DNA of 64,000 nt from Nephrocerus scutellatus (taxonomy: Eukaryota > Arthropoda > Insecta > Diptera > Pipunculidae). How positions within the stretch are numbered: position 1 is the first letter of the stretch; each line of letters opens with the position of its first letter. The translations under genes were made by a program, and so were the position numbers. Shown here in pieces: positions 19,968-30,427 of the stretch. The notes under the pieces are model-generated. The model saw only the letters and a program-made list of their open reading frames with translations. It ran no database searches and was not told where the DNA came from. Location: assembly GCA_947095585.1 (NCBI GenBank), contig OX352762.1, forward strand, positions 27,132,669 through 27,196,668, in the 5' to 3' direction.

Positions 19968-22900
19968 CTATATATATTTAAAGCACTTTTGCTTGTCATG
20001 TGGTATTCGCGTCTTAAAAAGTATCGAATCTGCTCGATATTGCGTATTAAGCAATGGTGTGTAGCCGAATACCTAAAAGAAGAAGGAAGTTAACAAATCA
20101 ACTTGTCAATTGTTGGAATTTGGTTAATGAAGTGACAAACCTGCGTAAAGAAATTAATGCACTTGTGGCGCTCCTGGAAATGTGTATCATCTTCGCTGAG
20201 TGAGACGGGGCATCCTGGACAGCGGAATGTCCAACGTGAGGTCACCTTAACTGGTGGTTTTCGCGTTATGTGCGAGACAAGGAAATTCATCGCGATGTCC
20301 TCACAGTTCATGTACTCGTCGACTTTGTCACGGATCGCTTGGGGCAAATGATACGTATACAGATACATGTAGTATTTGTGAATGAATGCTGCTCCGGTGA
20401 GCACCATGCTTAGTTCGCAGCTATAATTCGAATTGTAATTCCAATTATGATTGTTGTTGAGGTCCCACGCGTGGAAGCGGCCAGGAAATCCAACAACACG
20501 ATCACGATGTTCACGCCAGACGCGAAATCCAAAAAGGATTTCATCGTGTCTCAGGTGTGCATCGTCATCGACGGAGAGAACAGCTTCGGTCTCGATTACA
20601 TCGAATGGCAGGAAGCGATTGTTAAGTGAATTGCGTGGTGCACGAACTACTGCAACAGGAACTCCAATATCTGGCCAACGCAAATCGTCCAGTGGTGGTT
20701 TCGGTGAATTCCAAACCACAATTACTTTGTGTAAGTACGGTAGGCCGTAGAGACGACCTAATGAATCCATGAGAACCTGTTCTCGCTCGTAGGTGAGAAT
20801 TACAATGGTAAATTGCTCGCGTGGATAGTTCCCTCCAAGTGCTTCACTAAACTCTTTTCCAGCTCCACCGCTTCCCTTGCCTATTGGACGGAAACCCATG
20901 TGTGACCCAAGAAATTTTGCCTCTGATGGCATAACCGGATCGAACGGCAGTTGAGGATACAAATAGAACGGATCGACCCAATCGTTCCAGGCTTCACGGG
21001 ACTGTAACCGTAAAATTGTGTAATTGCGACGAAATTGTGGACTTGGATATGGCGGTTCGATGGGCCCAAGAGATTCCTCGGGCTCTGCATCCATTACTGG
21101 TGGATCGGATTTGAGAGGAATGAAGGTGCTATTGAAAACGCTTTGTGCTATGACAGGCAAAACAGGTCGCGGTGGTATACCTAAGCGATCACGTAAACTT
21201 GCAATCACTGTGTCAACCGTGGCCTGTACCGAACTTAAATAACGTTCCCAAATAAGTCTTCCTTGTCGTCGCATGATGAGAAGATCTGAGTCCTGCACGG
21301 CTCGCAAAAGAAAATGCATCTCTGTGATTCGTGCCTTTGGTAGCATCAGCGCAATACGCCTCCAGTCGATTGTCTCCGCATATGGCAGACGAACCTCATC
21401 AGCCCCGAGAATCACAGGAATCGCTCCCGACCGCAGCGCCTCATATAGCCTCGCTAGCATCAGTGTCGAACTTACACGATCGCCATGCGGTGGTAAAATC
21501 AGAACAAATGTTGAATCCTTGAGAATTGTTTTGCGAGATGAATCTGTACCACAAAGAGCCCAATCGGCTTGAGAGTTTTCATCGTGCTGGTCAGTGGCAG
21601 GAACGCATTTGAATTGCAGCAAAAATTTATCCTGTGTCGATCCCTGTGTCATGTCGGTCAAATGCTCCAAAATAAATTCGTCCAATGGATGTGCTTTAAT
21701 CGATTTGTCCTTTGGTCGCAACTCACCTTGGAAGCTTAGTAAGTAGATGCGTCGAGCCGGAACCATTGGGGCACATTCCTGCCAAACATCGCCTCCCGGT
21801 GGACCGAGAATCGGCGGCACAATCAAGTCAAAACCTCCACGGAATTGATTTCGATAGAACCACGATTGCACAACGATTGCTCGCATTGTATTTCGATTAA
21901 CCAGGACATTAGTGCCAAACGAATTCAAGTCGCGACGTGCCAAATTCATTAAAACATGATTACGACCATCGACACCCCAATAGGGGAGACGATATAGTTT
22001 TTCCATATCGATTGGCTCTGCGGGCGGACGAATTGATTTATTTTCTTCTTCCTCAGCTGTATATCGATTGTTTCTTAAAAGTTCATGTTCAAGCAGAGCC
22101 TCCCCAATGAGCACGATGTAAATGCATGCTAGTTTGGGATCCTTTACAATGTGTGCATTATATCCTAACGTTTGCTTGATTGTTGTCTTGAGAAATCCAT
22201 CGATGTCATAGCCAGCATTGAGAACAGTATACTTATCCGGATCGTAGAGATAGACGGGAAACCCTGATGTTAGACTGCATCGTGAATGATCAAAGCAATT
22301 GTGCATTTCACATGGTACTGCCGAATTCGCCCTTTCAATTGCTTGACTCTGGCGTGGCAGAGAATTGGGATATAGTGTTCGTGGCAGAGCCAAATCGGGG
22401 GTATTTCTCTGTACAGCTTCACGTTGTGCAACCTGTGCCTGCTCCACAGAAATTTTCAGTCTTTCCAACTCCGTCTGCTCTCGCAGCAGTTCTTGTTTGA
22501 GATCTTCAATCTTCTGATTGTATCGTCCAATGTCCGACTGAAGTTTTTGCCTCCGCGACTCGAGTTCACGCAGCTCTACCGAAACAGTATTCTAAAGTTT
22601 AAATTTACATAATCATAAACATTTATCGATTCTTCATATAAAAAAAACCCCAATGTGAACCTAATCTGCTACTCACTTTAATTCTAAGCATCTCCTCAAT
22701 TCTCAACTTTAGATCGCTAGCACGCATGGAACTGAAATCCTCGTATGCATCGAGTTGTGATCTAGATCTGTGGACATCATTTGTTGGTACATCACTATCG
22801 GTCTGGATAAAAAGAGTAGAGGAACTTGAATATAAAAATACAATTGGTAGGAAAACTTACATTAAGCAGATTACGGTGTGCAAATAATGGAAACAACAAT

Positions 22901-23043
22901 AAAAGAAACAAAATCAACAGAATTATCTTGTAAATACGAAAGTGACGAAAACACCCCATTCCATGGGCAGACTGATTGCTGCTTGAGTTTGTTTCAACCA
23001 AGTTGTAATTCGATGACGTCTTCAGAAGGCCAAAAGTTGACAT
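19968..23043 (-). CDS. botv: Exostosin-like glycosyltransferase, EXTL3/brother of tout-velu type
   Basis: Four exons with GT..AG introns of 58, 85 and 68 bp, all phase 0: 23043-22861, 22802-22677, 22591-20141 and 20072-19968, giving 954 aa. Residues 1-38 are cytosolic, ~39-54 form one membrane span ([16 protein letters not shown]), and a stem of heptad-like Glu/Leu/Arg residues (~75-170) looks coiled-coil: a type II Golgi enzyme. The GT47 exostosin domain (~197-520) starts [20 protein letters not shown]. The GT64 domain (~697-945) starts [12 protein letters not shown], has the metal-binding DDD at ~778-780 (SVDDDAHL) and the [13 protein letters not shown] block. The protein ends [12 protein letters not shown]3-type enzymes add the first GlcNAc that commits a proteoglycan linker to heparan-sulfate synthesis. 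The start is the first ATG of the frame; an in-frame TTG upstream at 23070 is unlikely to be used. Reading through the last donor would give a false C-terminus after CINFFTQ. Confidence 0.96.
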
Positions 23044-23949
23044 TTTCAAATGATCCACACCAGTGACCAAAAGTAAACTCCTTTTCGGTCATACTTTGCA
23101 CAGTTCCGGTTGCATAATTAGTTCTTTGTAAGGAATGGTTTATTATTTAGATTTTAGTAAAAAATTAAGTTAAAAATTGAGGACTTTTACAATAATAAGC
23201 AATAAAGTTCTGCTGTTCTGCATCTGCTGACAGACGACAGCAAGCGTCATTGAACATTGACATAAATGACAAATCACAAAGTCAAGTCACAAGAGACGTT
23301 AAACAGAGTTGTTAAACTACTAGAAAAAATATAAACTACATTAAAAACAATAGGTCGTTACTCTCACAATGAAAAACTAAAGACTTAAAAATTAGAAGAG
23401 CGCACACAATGAATACATAAAGTTTTAGGCTTTGACAGCAAAGTTTAAAATTGTGAAAATTGTTATTATATTATTATTGTTATATTAAAGACATACCAAC
23501 AACAACAAAAATATTTCACATCCGTTTAAAAATGTTGCGAACTTCATTCTGTATTTCTTCAAAAGTTGGAAAACTTAAGAACTAAGATCTGTCAACATAA
23601 TGAGCAGAAATTTTTTTTGTCAAAACCCAAATCCAACATTTCTGTAAATCTTAAGTCTTAAGTTTTTCATTGTGTAAGCGCACATACAATTTCAAAATAA
23701 AAACATTTGTTTACACTCATATCGTCAGCGTGGCATTTGTGCGACCATGTCAAAATCCTTAAAAACGTAATTTCGACATATCGCAATTATGTAAACATGT
23801 ACGACAAAATTTTTTCGAACTAAAACTAATGCCCGATAGCGCCATTTCGAATGTATATTTTGTTGTTGTGTACCTTACTTTACTTTTTTGGTGTTTTTGA
23901 ATGTTTAAAAATATTTATATTTCTTTTTTATATAAAACTTATATTTTTC
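23044..23949. other. botv upstream region
   Basis: Promoter and 5' UTR side of botv. AT-rich with no recognised repeat. Minus-strand 23093-23044 has an upstream ATG (about 23090) in another frame, which could act as a short upstream ORF overlapping the botv start. Confidence 0.4.
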
Positions 23950-23953
23950 TTAA

Positions 23954-25130
23954 CACGTTCGCGCATGGTGTTTATTTTTGATGACTTGCAGTGGTGCACT
24001 TTGAATATTTCAAAGACTATTGCACCTAGAAACATTTCGGTTGCACTGAAATGAGTTTTGAAGTTCTGTTAGTAAGTTTATACGGTTTTTACAGTTTGTT
24101 TTTTGGGACGTGGATAGACGTCCTGCTCGTATTGATGCGTAAAAAAGTAAGTACAGACACATGACGTTTATACACGTTTATACACGTCATGTGTCTGTGC
24201 AGGCTTGATTACTACACGCAGTTGACCAGAAGATCAACAATAGTATCTGTACACATCAAATCAAAAGCTTTCTTGGGTTTCATATTTGAGCATAGTGGTA
24301 CTTGAATACCGGAAATGCTGCTATCAAAACCGAATGCTAATATTGGTTTAGTATCAACATACCACGTTTGGTCATTCTCCAAATCCGCCTCGGCTAAAAT
24401 TTCCTCGCTGGACAGATTTTCTTGCCTGTCTCTCTCACCTGATGCACTGCTGTTGCTGCTGCTGCTAATGGTTGCATAATCTCCAGCAATGAAGTCAGGG
24501 TCCAAGTCGCTTCCTGCACTGAACGGTTCTTCATCAGAAGTTTCGCCAACATCAGAATCACATTCTCGCAGCATCTTCTCTACCATACGATTTTGTCTTT
24601 CATCCTTGTCAACCATAAAATTGACGCTCGTTAGATTACTACTAAATAGCTTCTTACGTAGTTAGAACGTAAAAACGCCCCTACCAAATTTATATTACCT
24701 TTTGATAGCGATCTTTCTAAATACAATCAAAATCACTTATAGTTTACTAAATTTTTTATTTTTTATTCACTTTTTTTCGAATGCAACAAATAGAGACGCG
24801 TCGACTCATATCGGCACTTTAAAGTAAACTAGTGCATTTTGTATAAAGGCTATGAGGTGTCAACACGTCATGCCTTGGCATTTTTTAAACATGATCATTC
24901 GTGTCGCCAAATAAATAAAACGAGAAAAATATCGCTAAAATCGACAGTGGAACGAAAGTAATTCCTGCTATTGGTGCGCACAAAACTGCATTTATTTAAA
25001 ACCCTATCTGATTTGAGACGTGTATACACGTCTTGATGAAAAAATTAGTTTTTTAAATGACGTCTGTGGACGTCATGCACCGCCGAGGGAGCCTTTGAAG
25101 ACGTGTATACATGTCATGTGCGCGAACGTG
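23954..25130 (-). mobile_element. piggyBac-like DNA transposon, internally deleted (1,177 bp)
   Basis: The termini are inverted repeats: CACGTTCGCGCA at 23954 and TGCGCGAACGTG ending at 25130. TTAA lies at the left flank (23950-23953) and TAAT at the right, so the piggyBac-type TTAA target is intact on one side only. Motifs like GACGTGTATACACGT are repeated near both ends, and a 14-bp-stem palindrome (CAGACACATGACGT and its complement) sits at 24153-24204. The only open frame is the truncated transposase start at 24616-24212. Confidence 0.7.
24212..24616 (-). pseudogene. Truncated piggyBac-type transposase (N-terminal 134 aa)
   Basis: Starts MVDKDERQNRMVEKML. An acidic, Ser-rich N-terminal region includes DEEPFSAGSDLDPDF, as in many PGBD proteins. 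It then has a short piece of the transposase domain (GIQVPLCSNMKPKKAFDLM, TDTIVDLLVNC), where piggyBac proteins usually continue with a TN.Y motif. Instead it stops. Full-length relatives are about 500-600 aa, and the catalytic Asp residues lie downstream of the break, so it cannot transpose. A contribution as a DNA-binding or regulatory peptide is only speculation. Confidence 0.6.
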
Positions 25131-25544
25131 TAATTTATATTTAATATTCAATGTAAGCAACGAAGTTATAAATACTAATAATTGCTCTTTTTGTATTGAT
25201 GATAAAAGTTCAATAAAATAGAACCCAAAATGCAGTTGGCACTAAAAGGGGTTCGAAATCAAAGTTTTGTGTTCGATTTCTTGACCACGGGCTTAGGGAA
25301 CTAGGATGGACATTCATTTGAAGAATGGAGTACATAAGCTCATTCAAATCCTCGAACAGGGATCCTTTAAGGGATCAACATTTTTTCCTTGAAAAAATTT
25401 GTTCACATTAATTACCTTTTTTAAAATGTGTTTCAAAGAATGTGTTTGACATCAGAATCAGTAAAATTGTTTGCCAAATTTTAAATTGTAATTTAAAACT
25501 AGTTTGGCACTTTTTATGTATTTTATAAATAATTGTATCTGCAA
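25131..25544. other. Unassigned AT-rich stretch
   Basis: No gene, repeat partner or structured element recognised. Confidence 0.4.
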
Positions 25545-26205
25545 ATTATCATCATCATATTTGGCTCTACAACCGGTGTCCGTTCCTGCCCTCCCGCAAA
25601 AAATCTCTCCACCGGTCCCGATTTTGAGCCGATGTCATCCAATTTGGCATCCCTAAACTCTGAGCGTCCTGGTCTAAGCCATCCTTCCAGCGTAGGCTTG
25701 GCCGGCTTCGCTGTCGTGTTCCATAAATCCTACCGCAGAGGACTTTCCTAGGTGTCCTGCCCACCGGAGCCTACCGAGCTTAATTTTCTTCACGATGTTG
25801 ACATCGCGGTAACGCACCTAGACCTCATCATTATAAAGTCTCCGGAATCATCCTTCCTCACATACGGGGCCAACAATTCTCCGTAAGACTTTTCTCTCGA
25901 ACGCGGCTAAGTGTTCAGAATGCTTTTTGCTAAGCACCCAAGTCCCGGATCTATATGTAAGTACTGGTATGACCATTGTCTTATCCAGCAGTTTGGATGT
26001 TATGGTTAAATTCCTGGATTTGAAGAGTCTTGTTGGCTTTAAGAAACCGTAAGCGTATTTCTGGTTCCATGCTGTTATCGGCTGCAGATCCTGCAGATTA
26101 TAGCCCAATTTAAATATTTGTTCAATTTTTATTTCTATCGGTCGTTTAGTTTTGGCAGTAAGTTTGGCAGATTTCGGACGAAAAAAATAATTTTTTTGCA
26201 ATCCT
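25545..26205 (-). mobile_element. LINE C-terminus and 3' tail (RTE-like)
   Basis: Minus-strand frames read SKLLDKTMVIPVLTYRSGTW and LSKKHSEHLAAFERKVLRRI (26201-25848), then VLCGRIYGTRQRSRPSLRWK and WMTSAQNRDRWRDFL (25764-25567). These are typical last blocks of an RTE-like ORF. The 3' end is CGGTTGTAGAGCCAAATATG followed by an ATG run. It matches the tail at about 1850-2090. The protein frame is shifted between the two pieces. Confidence 0.8.
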
Positions 26206-26640
26206 TATTTTTTGTAATACTCGGAGAATATGGCAATGCATTTTACATATACATATTCAAACTGAACTGAAATACTGCTTTCAGGTTTTGTGTTGGTGTT
26301 GGTCTAAACAATTGTTATTTAAGATAACCAAGAATGAAATAAAATACTAATAAAATAGAATTAAAAAAAACCCCCACATTTCCCACTAAATATTGTCTCC
26401 CCCTAGATTTCCACCACCGATAAAAAAAACCCTAAATCTTGGTGAAAGCCCCCAAAATGGCAACACTGGCTATGAAGTCCATTGATCCATAGGATAATTG
26501 GCAACAACACTTTTATCGCTTCCGTTAAAGACCAATCTTCTTTCTTCAAATATAAAATAGAGAATTTATTTGTATGTATATATACTAGTATATATATATA
26601 TATATGTATATATATACTGTATATATATATACTAGCTCTG
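26206..26640. other. Unassigned stretch with a TA microsatellite
   Basis: 26570-26636 is a TATATA/TGTATA microsatellite. 26540-26565 ('CAAATATAAAATAGAGAATT') resembles the start of the Helitron-like element at 54186 and may be the 5' end of the element that follows. Confidence 0.45.
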
Positions 26641-27523
26641 GAACGCCCTGACCAATTTCAACCAAACTTGGTATACATATTAGTTACTATCTGGAATCAA
26701 ATATAGGTGGTTGGGTAGCACGTGGTGGGAGGCGTGGCAGCCGATAGTAGTGTATTTCGGTATTTCCGAGACAAATAGTGCTGGTAGTGCACTCCTATGG
26801 GTGAGCTATGTATCCCCGAAGAGGGGTGGGCGATCGATATTTGTGTGATTTCATAGTTTGCAGGGTCGCTGAGTTGAATGGTGATGGTAAGACAGCTCTA
26901 TGGTATGTGGTCGATAATGTTGGATAAAAACCGACATCTCCTTCTGTCTCTTTCTTTTTTTATTGAATATATCGATTCGATTCTATGGTTTTCAGGGTCG
27001 CTGAGTTGAGTGGTGATGGTAAGACAGCTCTAGGGGGATGTCATATATGAGGCAGTGGGGATGACCGATATCAGTGTCGATTTTATAGTTTTCGGGGTCG
27101 CTGAGTTGAATGGTGATGGTACGACAGCTCTAGGGGGATGGGGTTGATAACTGCGGGGAGGGGGGTGACCGACTGTGGAGGGTTTCCGATATTACTGTTA
27201 ATTCTATGGTTTTCGGCGTCGCTGAGTTGAATGGTGATGGTAAGAGAGCTCTAGGGGGTTGGTGTCGATAACTGAGGGGGCGGGGGTTTGACCGGTATTA
27301 GTGCCCATTGAAAAGTCTCGGGGCCACTGTGCTGAATAGTGTTGGTAGGACACTCCTATGGATGAGTTGTCTCCCCGGTGGTGGGAGGGTGACCGATGTT
27401 AGTGTCGATCCCATAGTTATCGGGGTCGCTGAGATGAATAGTGGTGTTTAGAATGGTACTCGGCGACCATTTGGCAACGAATTTGGGGTTGAGGACATTG
27501 TCCAATTGTGGGCAACGCAGCTA
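26637..27523 (+). mobile_element. Helitron-like element with internal tandem repeats
   Basis: Starts with the block 'CCAATTTCAACCAAACTTGG' and contains six copies of a degenerate unit whose core is GGGTCGCTGAGTTGAATGGT, then GATGGTAAGACAGCTCTA, at about 26862, 26996, 27094, 27215, 27320 and 27421 (spacing ~98-134 bp). It ends GGGCAACGCAGCTAG before T, a Helitron-type CTAG end. The same core and end are in the short element at 54186-54357. No Rep/helicase frame, so non-autonomous. Confidence 0.6.
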
Positions 27524-27536
27524 GTTCAGAAAAAAA

Positions 27537-27719
27537 ATGAGCATCGAAACGGCCGATAGTATTTTGCGCACAAGATACACTCTGCAGGCCGGATCGGGAT
27601 GTAAATATTTTAATCCATCGGATGAAATGGTCAAAATGTTTATATCCGAGCAGATGTACAAAAACAAAACTGAAGACGATGACGAAATTATTATTTTAGC
27701 ACTATTTTCTGAAAACTAA
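27537..27719 (+). CDS. Short unidentified open frame (60 aa)
   Basis: Directly after the Helitron-like end. The peptide has TADSILRTRYTLQAGSGCKY, then DEMVKMFISEQMYKNKTEDD and an acidic/Ile-rich end. Composition looks protein-like rather than repeat-like, but no family is recognised and it may be a fragment of a larger decayed gene or transposon. Confidence 0.25.
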   Translation: MSIETADSILRTRYTLQAGSGCKYFNPSDEMVKMFISEQMYKNKTEDDDEIIILALFSEN

Positions 27720-27818
27720 TTCATGTTTATTTATTGGTTTAGGTTTTCTTATTTATTGTTTTTAAACTTATATTATTCTCAAACTTAAATGCATTTTCTA
27801 CTTTTTATTTATAAAAAA

Positions 27819-27986
27819 CTAGTTGTTAACCCCGGCGTTACCCGGGATGCGTATTAATGAAAGAGTTGAGCGTGATAGCGGTCACGTCTCCCGTGGGTAG
27901 CGAAGCGCTCGCAGAAAAGAATAGTTTCCTATTCTGTTAAAATAAAAAAATTAATTAATTAAATTAACGCCGGGTGTTTTAGCTAG
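27819..27986. mobile_element. 168-bp element with inverted Helitron-like ends
   Basis: Begins ACTAGTTGTTAACCCCGGCG and ends CGCCGGGTGTTTTAGCTAGT, so both ends are inverted versions of one another: CTAG tips and a CCCGG/CCGGG block. On the minus strand the left end carries a clear hairpin (CCCGGGTAACGCCGGGG). Either a tiny inverted-repeat element or two converging Helitron 3' ends. Confidence 0.5.
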
Positions 27987-28043
27987 TGTAAAATAAAGCC
28001 GAATATTGAAATTTTGCCTTATTTTGCCCAGCTTTATTTCACG

Positions 28044-28345
28044 GCGTGTGCGCCGTTGCTCTATTGGCTAGTATGTTGGACTTCGGAGCAGGAGGTTCGT
28101 GGTACGAATCCCGGAAACACCAAAAATATATTTTATGGTACCACCTCTCGCGAATGTCTAAAAAACGTCAAAGAGTAATTACTTGTCACGGAAAGCTTCT
28201 CAATACGGCATTTCGGGTACGGCTTTCAGTTGTAGGTCCCTTCTATTTGTCTCTAAAAATATAACACGCACAGCACGAATGTTAGAAAGAAGCTAGCCTA
28301 AGACCGCAACGGTCTATCGCGCCAAATATTAATATTGTTATTTTC
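28044..28345 (+). mobile_element. tRNA-derived SINE, full-length copy
   Basis: The head (GTTGCTCTATTGGCTAGTAT, later GGTTCGTGGTACGAATCCC) resembles tRNA A and B boxes. The body has 'CTCGCGAATGTCTAAAAAAC', 'GTCACGGAAAGCTTCTCAAT' and 'ACAGCACGAATG'. The tail is 'GACCGCAACGGTCTATCGCG', 'CCAAATATTAATATTGTTAT'. The same parts in order are at 44772-45050, and partially at 39272-39385, 35535-35680 and 36540-36645. Not a tRNA gene: no acceptor stem closure. Confidence 0.8.
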
Positions 28346-28984
28346 ACGGCATTCTCCACAACACTGAGCGTACCGTTATGTAAACATGGCACATCTGGGT
28401 TTATTTGGATGGAACACAGCAGCGGAGAAGATCTGGAACAATTGTGGCGACACCATTCATCCCATCCTTAAGCAATGGGTTAATTTACATTGTTTGTACG
28501 ACGACACAACTAACGTTTGTTGTTCTTAATTCATTTTACATCCTAGCGTGTGTTACGCACTTCATTAATTTGACAGTCGAATGTCGAATAACTAGTTGTC
28601 AATGCCGGCGAGTGGTTGTGAGAAAATGACTAATAGTTCACTGCACTTGTTTAATTCAACTTCCGATAGACGGACGACTAATTGTTGTCTCCTACTTTTG
28701 TCCTTTATTTTAATTTTAACGAGTTGTTTAAAGTAAAATTCTCATATTAGATTTCCAATATTCTTTGTTTTAATATTTGATGATCGTTTGTATTTTGACG
28801 TGACAACGTCTCACTACATGGTTATGGGGTACATATTCAAAAAGTCGAATGTTAAATGGAACTATTTTAACAGCATTTTGTCCTTTGTTATGTCACACTT
28901 TTAAGTGAGACACTGTTAAATGTCCGATTGTTGTGATCACTGTTAAATATCACACTTTTAAATGTCAGTACTTTGGGAACTAAG
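28346..28984. other. Unassigned stretch
   Basis: AT-rich. 28890-28975 repeats 'CACTGTTAAATGTC' and 'CACTGTTAAATATCAC' blocks. No gene recognised. Confidence 0.4.
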
Positions 28985-29455
28985 CCATTTCCCAAGAGAT
29001 TCGCATGAAATTCGGAATGTGTGAATAAGATGCGACTTTAAAATTTCTTCCTATGGAACTTCTGGAATATGATCATTATTGTCTGGAATATCTGGAGCAA
29101 AGCAATTTTTAAGCGATTCGCATGAAATTCGGAATGTAGGACTAAGATGCGACTATAAGATTTCTTCCTATGGAAATTCTAGAATATGATTATTATGGTC
29201 TGGAATTTCTGGAACAAATCAATTTCTCAGGCGATTCGCATGAAATTCGGAATGTAGGACTAAGATGTGACTATGAGATTTCTTCCTATGGAAATTCTGG
29301 AATTTCTGGAACAAAGCAATTTCTAAAGCGATTCGCAAGAATTTCGGAATGTAGGACTAAGATGCGATTATAAGACTTCTTCCTATGGAAATTCTGGAAT
29401 ATGATCATTATGGTCTGGAATTTCGAGAACTAAGCAATTTTTCAAGCGACTCGTG
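28985..29455 (+). repeat. Tandem array, four ~100-120 bp units
   Basis: Units carry 'GCGATTCGCATGAAATTCGG', 'AATGTAGGACTAAGATGCGA', 'TTTCTTCCTATGGAAATTCT' and 'GGAATATGATCATTATGGTC'. Starts are near 28992, 29112, 29230 and 29330, plus a partial at 29440. The third unit lacks the GATCATTATGG block. Confidence 0.85.
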
Positions 29456-30295
29456 CCTTTTAATTTAATCGTAATATTGGCCATAACGTCAAAGAAATTT
29501 CACTCCAACCGCGCGTAAAGATTACATGCACTCATTTTTTTAACAGCTCTTACTTATCCTACTACTATCGACGCAACTGCATTACTGTGTTTGGGCAGTG
29601 ATATGCAAATCCAATATGCACCCACCTCACAATAAATTGTTATGAACATTTAGATCAGCTTATAAATTATTTATTCTGTTGTATTTGATGTGATTGATGA
29701 TGATGTATGTGATTTCAATAACATACAATCAAGCTCACAGCTTGAGCAGAACGAAACAAACATATGCAGTAGTAGGCTGCGGTCAAGAATTCAGCCGCTG
29801 CACAGTTTATGCTGCATGTTGGTCAAAAATTCACTTCTCCAGCCAATGCAGTAAAGAAAAATCGACTGCGCAATTTACGCAGCTACTTTAAATTTGATGC
29901 AAATAGCAAAATGTCAAATTGTCGCCCTACAAGCACACTGTAAGTCGTTTTAAAATGTAGCCGCAATTTCGTGCATACCGACTGCCTGCCAATTTTTTTG
30001 AGCAGCACAAGCTGCGTAACTCCTTAATTCTTTACCGCAGCCGTAGTGATAGTATAGTCTCTGTTCATTTTCTATCAGTGCTCTGCTCTGCTCGTTCTAT
30101 TAACATTGCATAAAATGATACACTATAAGTTACAAAAAAAGAGGCAGATAACAATGACAACCTGCAAGCTTCCTGGCAACTATTTTCATTTCTTTTCGCT
30201 TATCTTATCCTTACTCATGTTAACAGTAACTAGAGTAAATAACTCTTCGATCAATTACAGAAATGAGAGAACCATGCAAAAGAAATTTAATAATT
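29456..30295. other. Unassigned stretch
   Basis: No gene or repeat partner recognised. Confidence 0.4.
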
Positions 30296-30427
30296 GCTGC
30301 ATTTTATTTGCCGAGCGAGTTCGGAATTCGAATGTCAAAACCAGCCAAACAGCAGGTTTTCACAATTCCAAAGATGGAATTCGACAGTGCAATTGTTGTT
30401 GTTCCTCGGCAAATAAAATACGGCTAA
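30296..30427 (+). mobile_element. Palindromic MITE, copy 4
   Basis: Near-identical over most of its length to 5022-5155: 'CATTTTATTTGCCGAGCGAG' at the left and 'CTCGGCAAATAAAATACGGC' at the right, with 'AACCAGCCAAACAGCAGG' inside. It is 25 kb away from the other three copies, yet copies 3 and 4 share the unusual 'CGAGCGAGTTCGGAATTCG' start, so they are a recent pair. Confidence 0.75.

Noticed and set aside
20090..20140. botv ending at the stop near 20090 (tail VCHFINQIP...)
   Set aside because: A CAG/GTTTGT donor at 20141/20140 and an acceptor at 20073 join in phase to [10 protein letters not shown]...KYI, the expected EXTL3-type end.
20157..22500. Several 60-99 aa plus-strand frames opposite botv
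   Set aside because: They are antisense shadows of the strongly conserved botv coding exon.
28044..28130. tRNA gene call from A/B-box-like sequences (also at 39272 and 44772)
   Set aside because: The acceptor stem does not close, and the same head is joined to a common 3' body in all copies, so these are SINEs.
28985..29455. CRISPR-like array
   Set aside because: Eukaryotic context. Units are contiguous ~115-bp tandem repeats without unique spacers.
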